From Saccoglossus kowalevskii (lineage: Eukaryota; Hemichordata; Enteropneusta; Harrimaniidae): DNA of 30,974 nt. Location of the stretch: the NCBI RefSeq assembly GCF_000003605.2, contig NW_003110477.1:80959-111932 (forward strand). The letters are read 5' to 3'. Below are positions 30,933-30,974 of the stretch, in pieces. A program made the position numbers and the translations under genes. How positions within the stretch are numbered: the first letter of the stretch is position 1; each line of letters opens with the position of its first letter. The notes beneath the pieces were generated by a model, which was not told the origin of the DNA, did no database searches, and was given only the letters and a program-made list of their open reading frames with translations.

Positions 30933-30974
30933 CTTGCACCTCACGTACTAACAGGTGATAGAGTAAACGATGGA
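30933..30974 (-). promoter_or_regulatory. Probable 5' untranslated exon end of copy A (cut by the right edge)
   Basis: The minus strand ends GCAAG/GTATGATAAG, the same donor context as the 5' exons of copies B and C, preceded by GTTTACTC like copy B. Only about 42 bases are in the window. Confidence 0.35.

Noticed and set aside
1-30974. CRISPR arrays, bacterial operons, tRNA or rRNA genes
   Set aside because: There is no regularly spaced repeat-spacer pattern, no ribosome-binding-site-led gene runs, and no convincing RNA gene; the introns and the LINE show this is animal nuclear DNA.

Overview
This window looks like AT-rich, intron-bearing nuclear DNA from an invertebrate animal. Coding sequence is split into short exons bounded by good GT-AG sites. 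Non-coding stretches are long and full of simple repeats, and one fossil LINE of the L1/Tx1 type is present. A big-defensin-like cysteine pattern joined to a von Willebrand factor D (VWD) domain, plus RecQ/PHD debris, makes a mollusc or other lophotrochozoan my best guess. The sequence does not fix the species.

The backbone is a tandem family of one secreted-protein gene on the minus strand. Copy B (7449-12428) can be read completely: seven coding exons, every splice phase agreeing, 263 residues. Its order is signal peptide, short linker, six-cysteine big-defensin-like domain, one VWD domain, C-terminal Cys and stop. Copy A (24887-30419) has the same exon order and almost identical exon lengths. 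However, it has an in-frame TAG inside the VWD exon, no recognisable signal-peptide exon, and a lost VWD cysteine, so it is probably decaying. Copy C enters at the left edge (133-375) with only its signal-peptide exon and second exon. Conserved non-coding blocks ending in a splice donor lie upstream of C (1017-1141), B (16421-16541) and probably A (30933 to the right edge); these look like shared 5' untranslated exons.

Region by region: 1-1141 is the 5' part of copy C. 1142-2596 holds nothing recognised. 2597-6590 is a plus-strand LINE fossil with endonuclease, reverse transcriptase and C-terminal zinc-knuckle remnants. 7290-16541 is copy B, with a roughly 3.6-kb expansion of its 5' intron carrying a 141-bp tandem repeat, an (AT)n tract and dispersed duplications. 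16771-18830 is repeats and unassigned DNA. 19089-24020 is an island of RecQ-helicase and PHD-finger fragments from apparently mobile or processed genes. 24887-30974 is copy A, with a KH-like fragment in an intron.

Working together: copy B would give a secreted protein that joins a cationic antimicrobial-type module to a VWD adhesion module. The defensin exon and the 27-nt exon before it are both phase 1-1, so they can be moved or skipped without breaking the frame. The VWD exons are better conserved between copies than the defensin exon, which has changed by seven codons.
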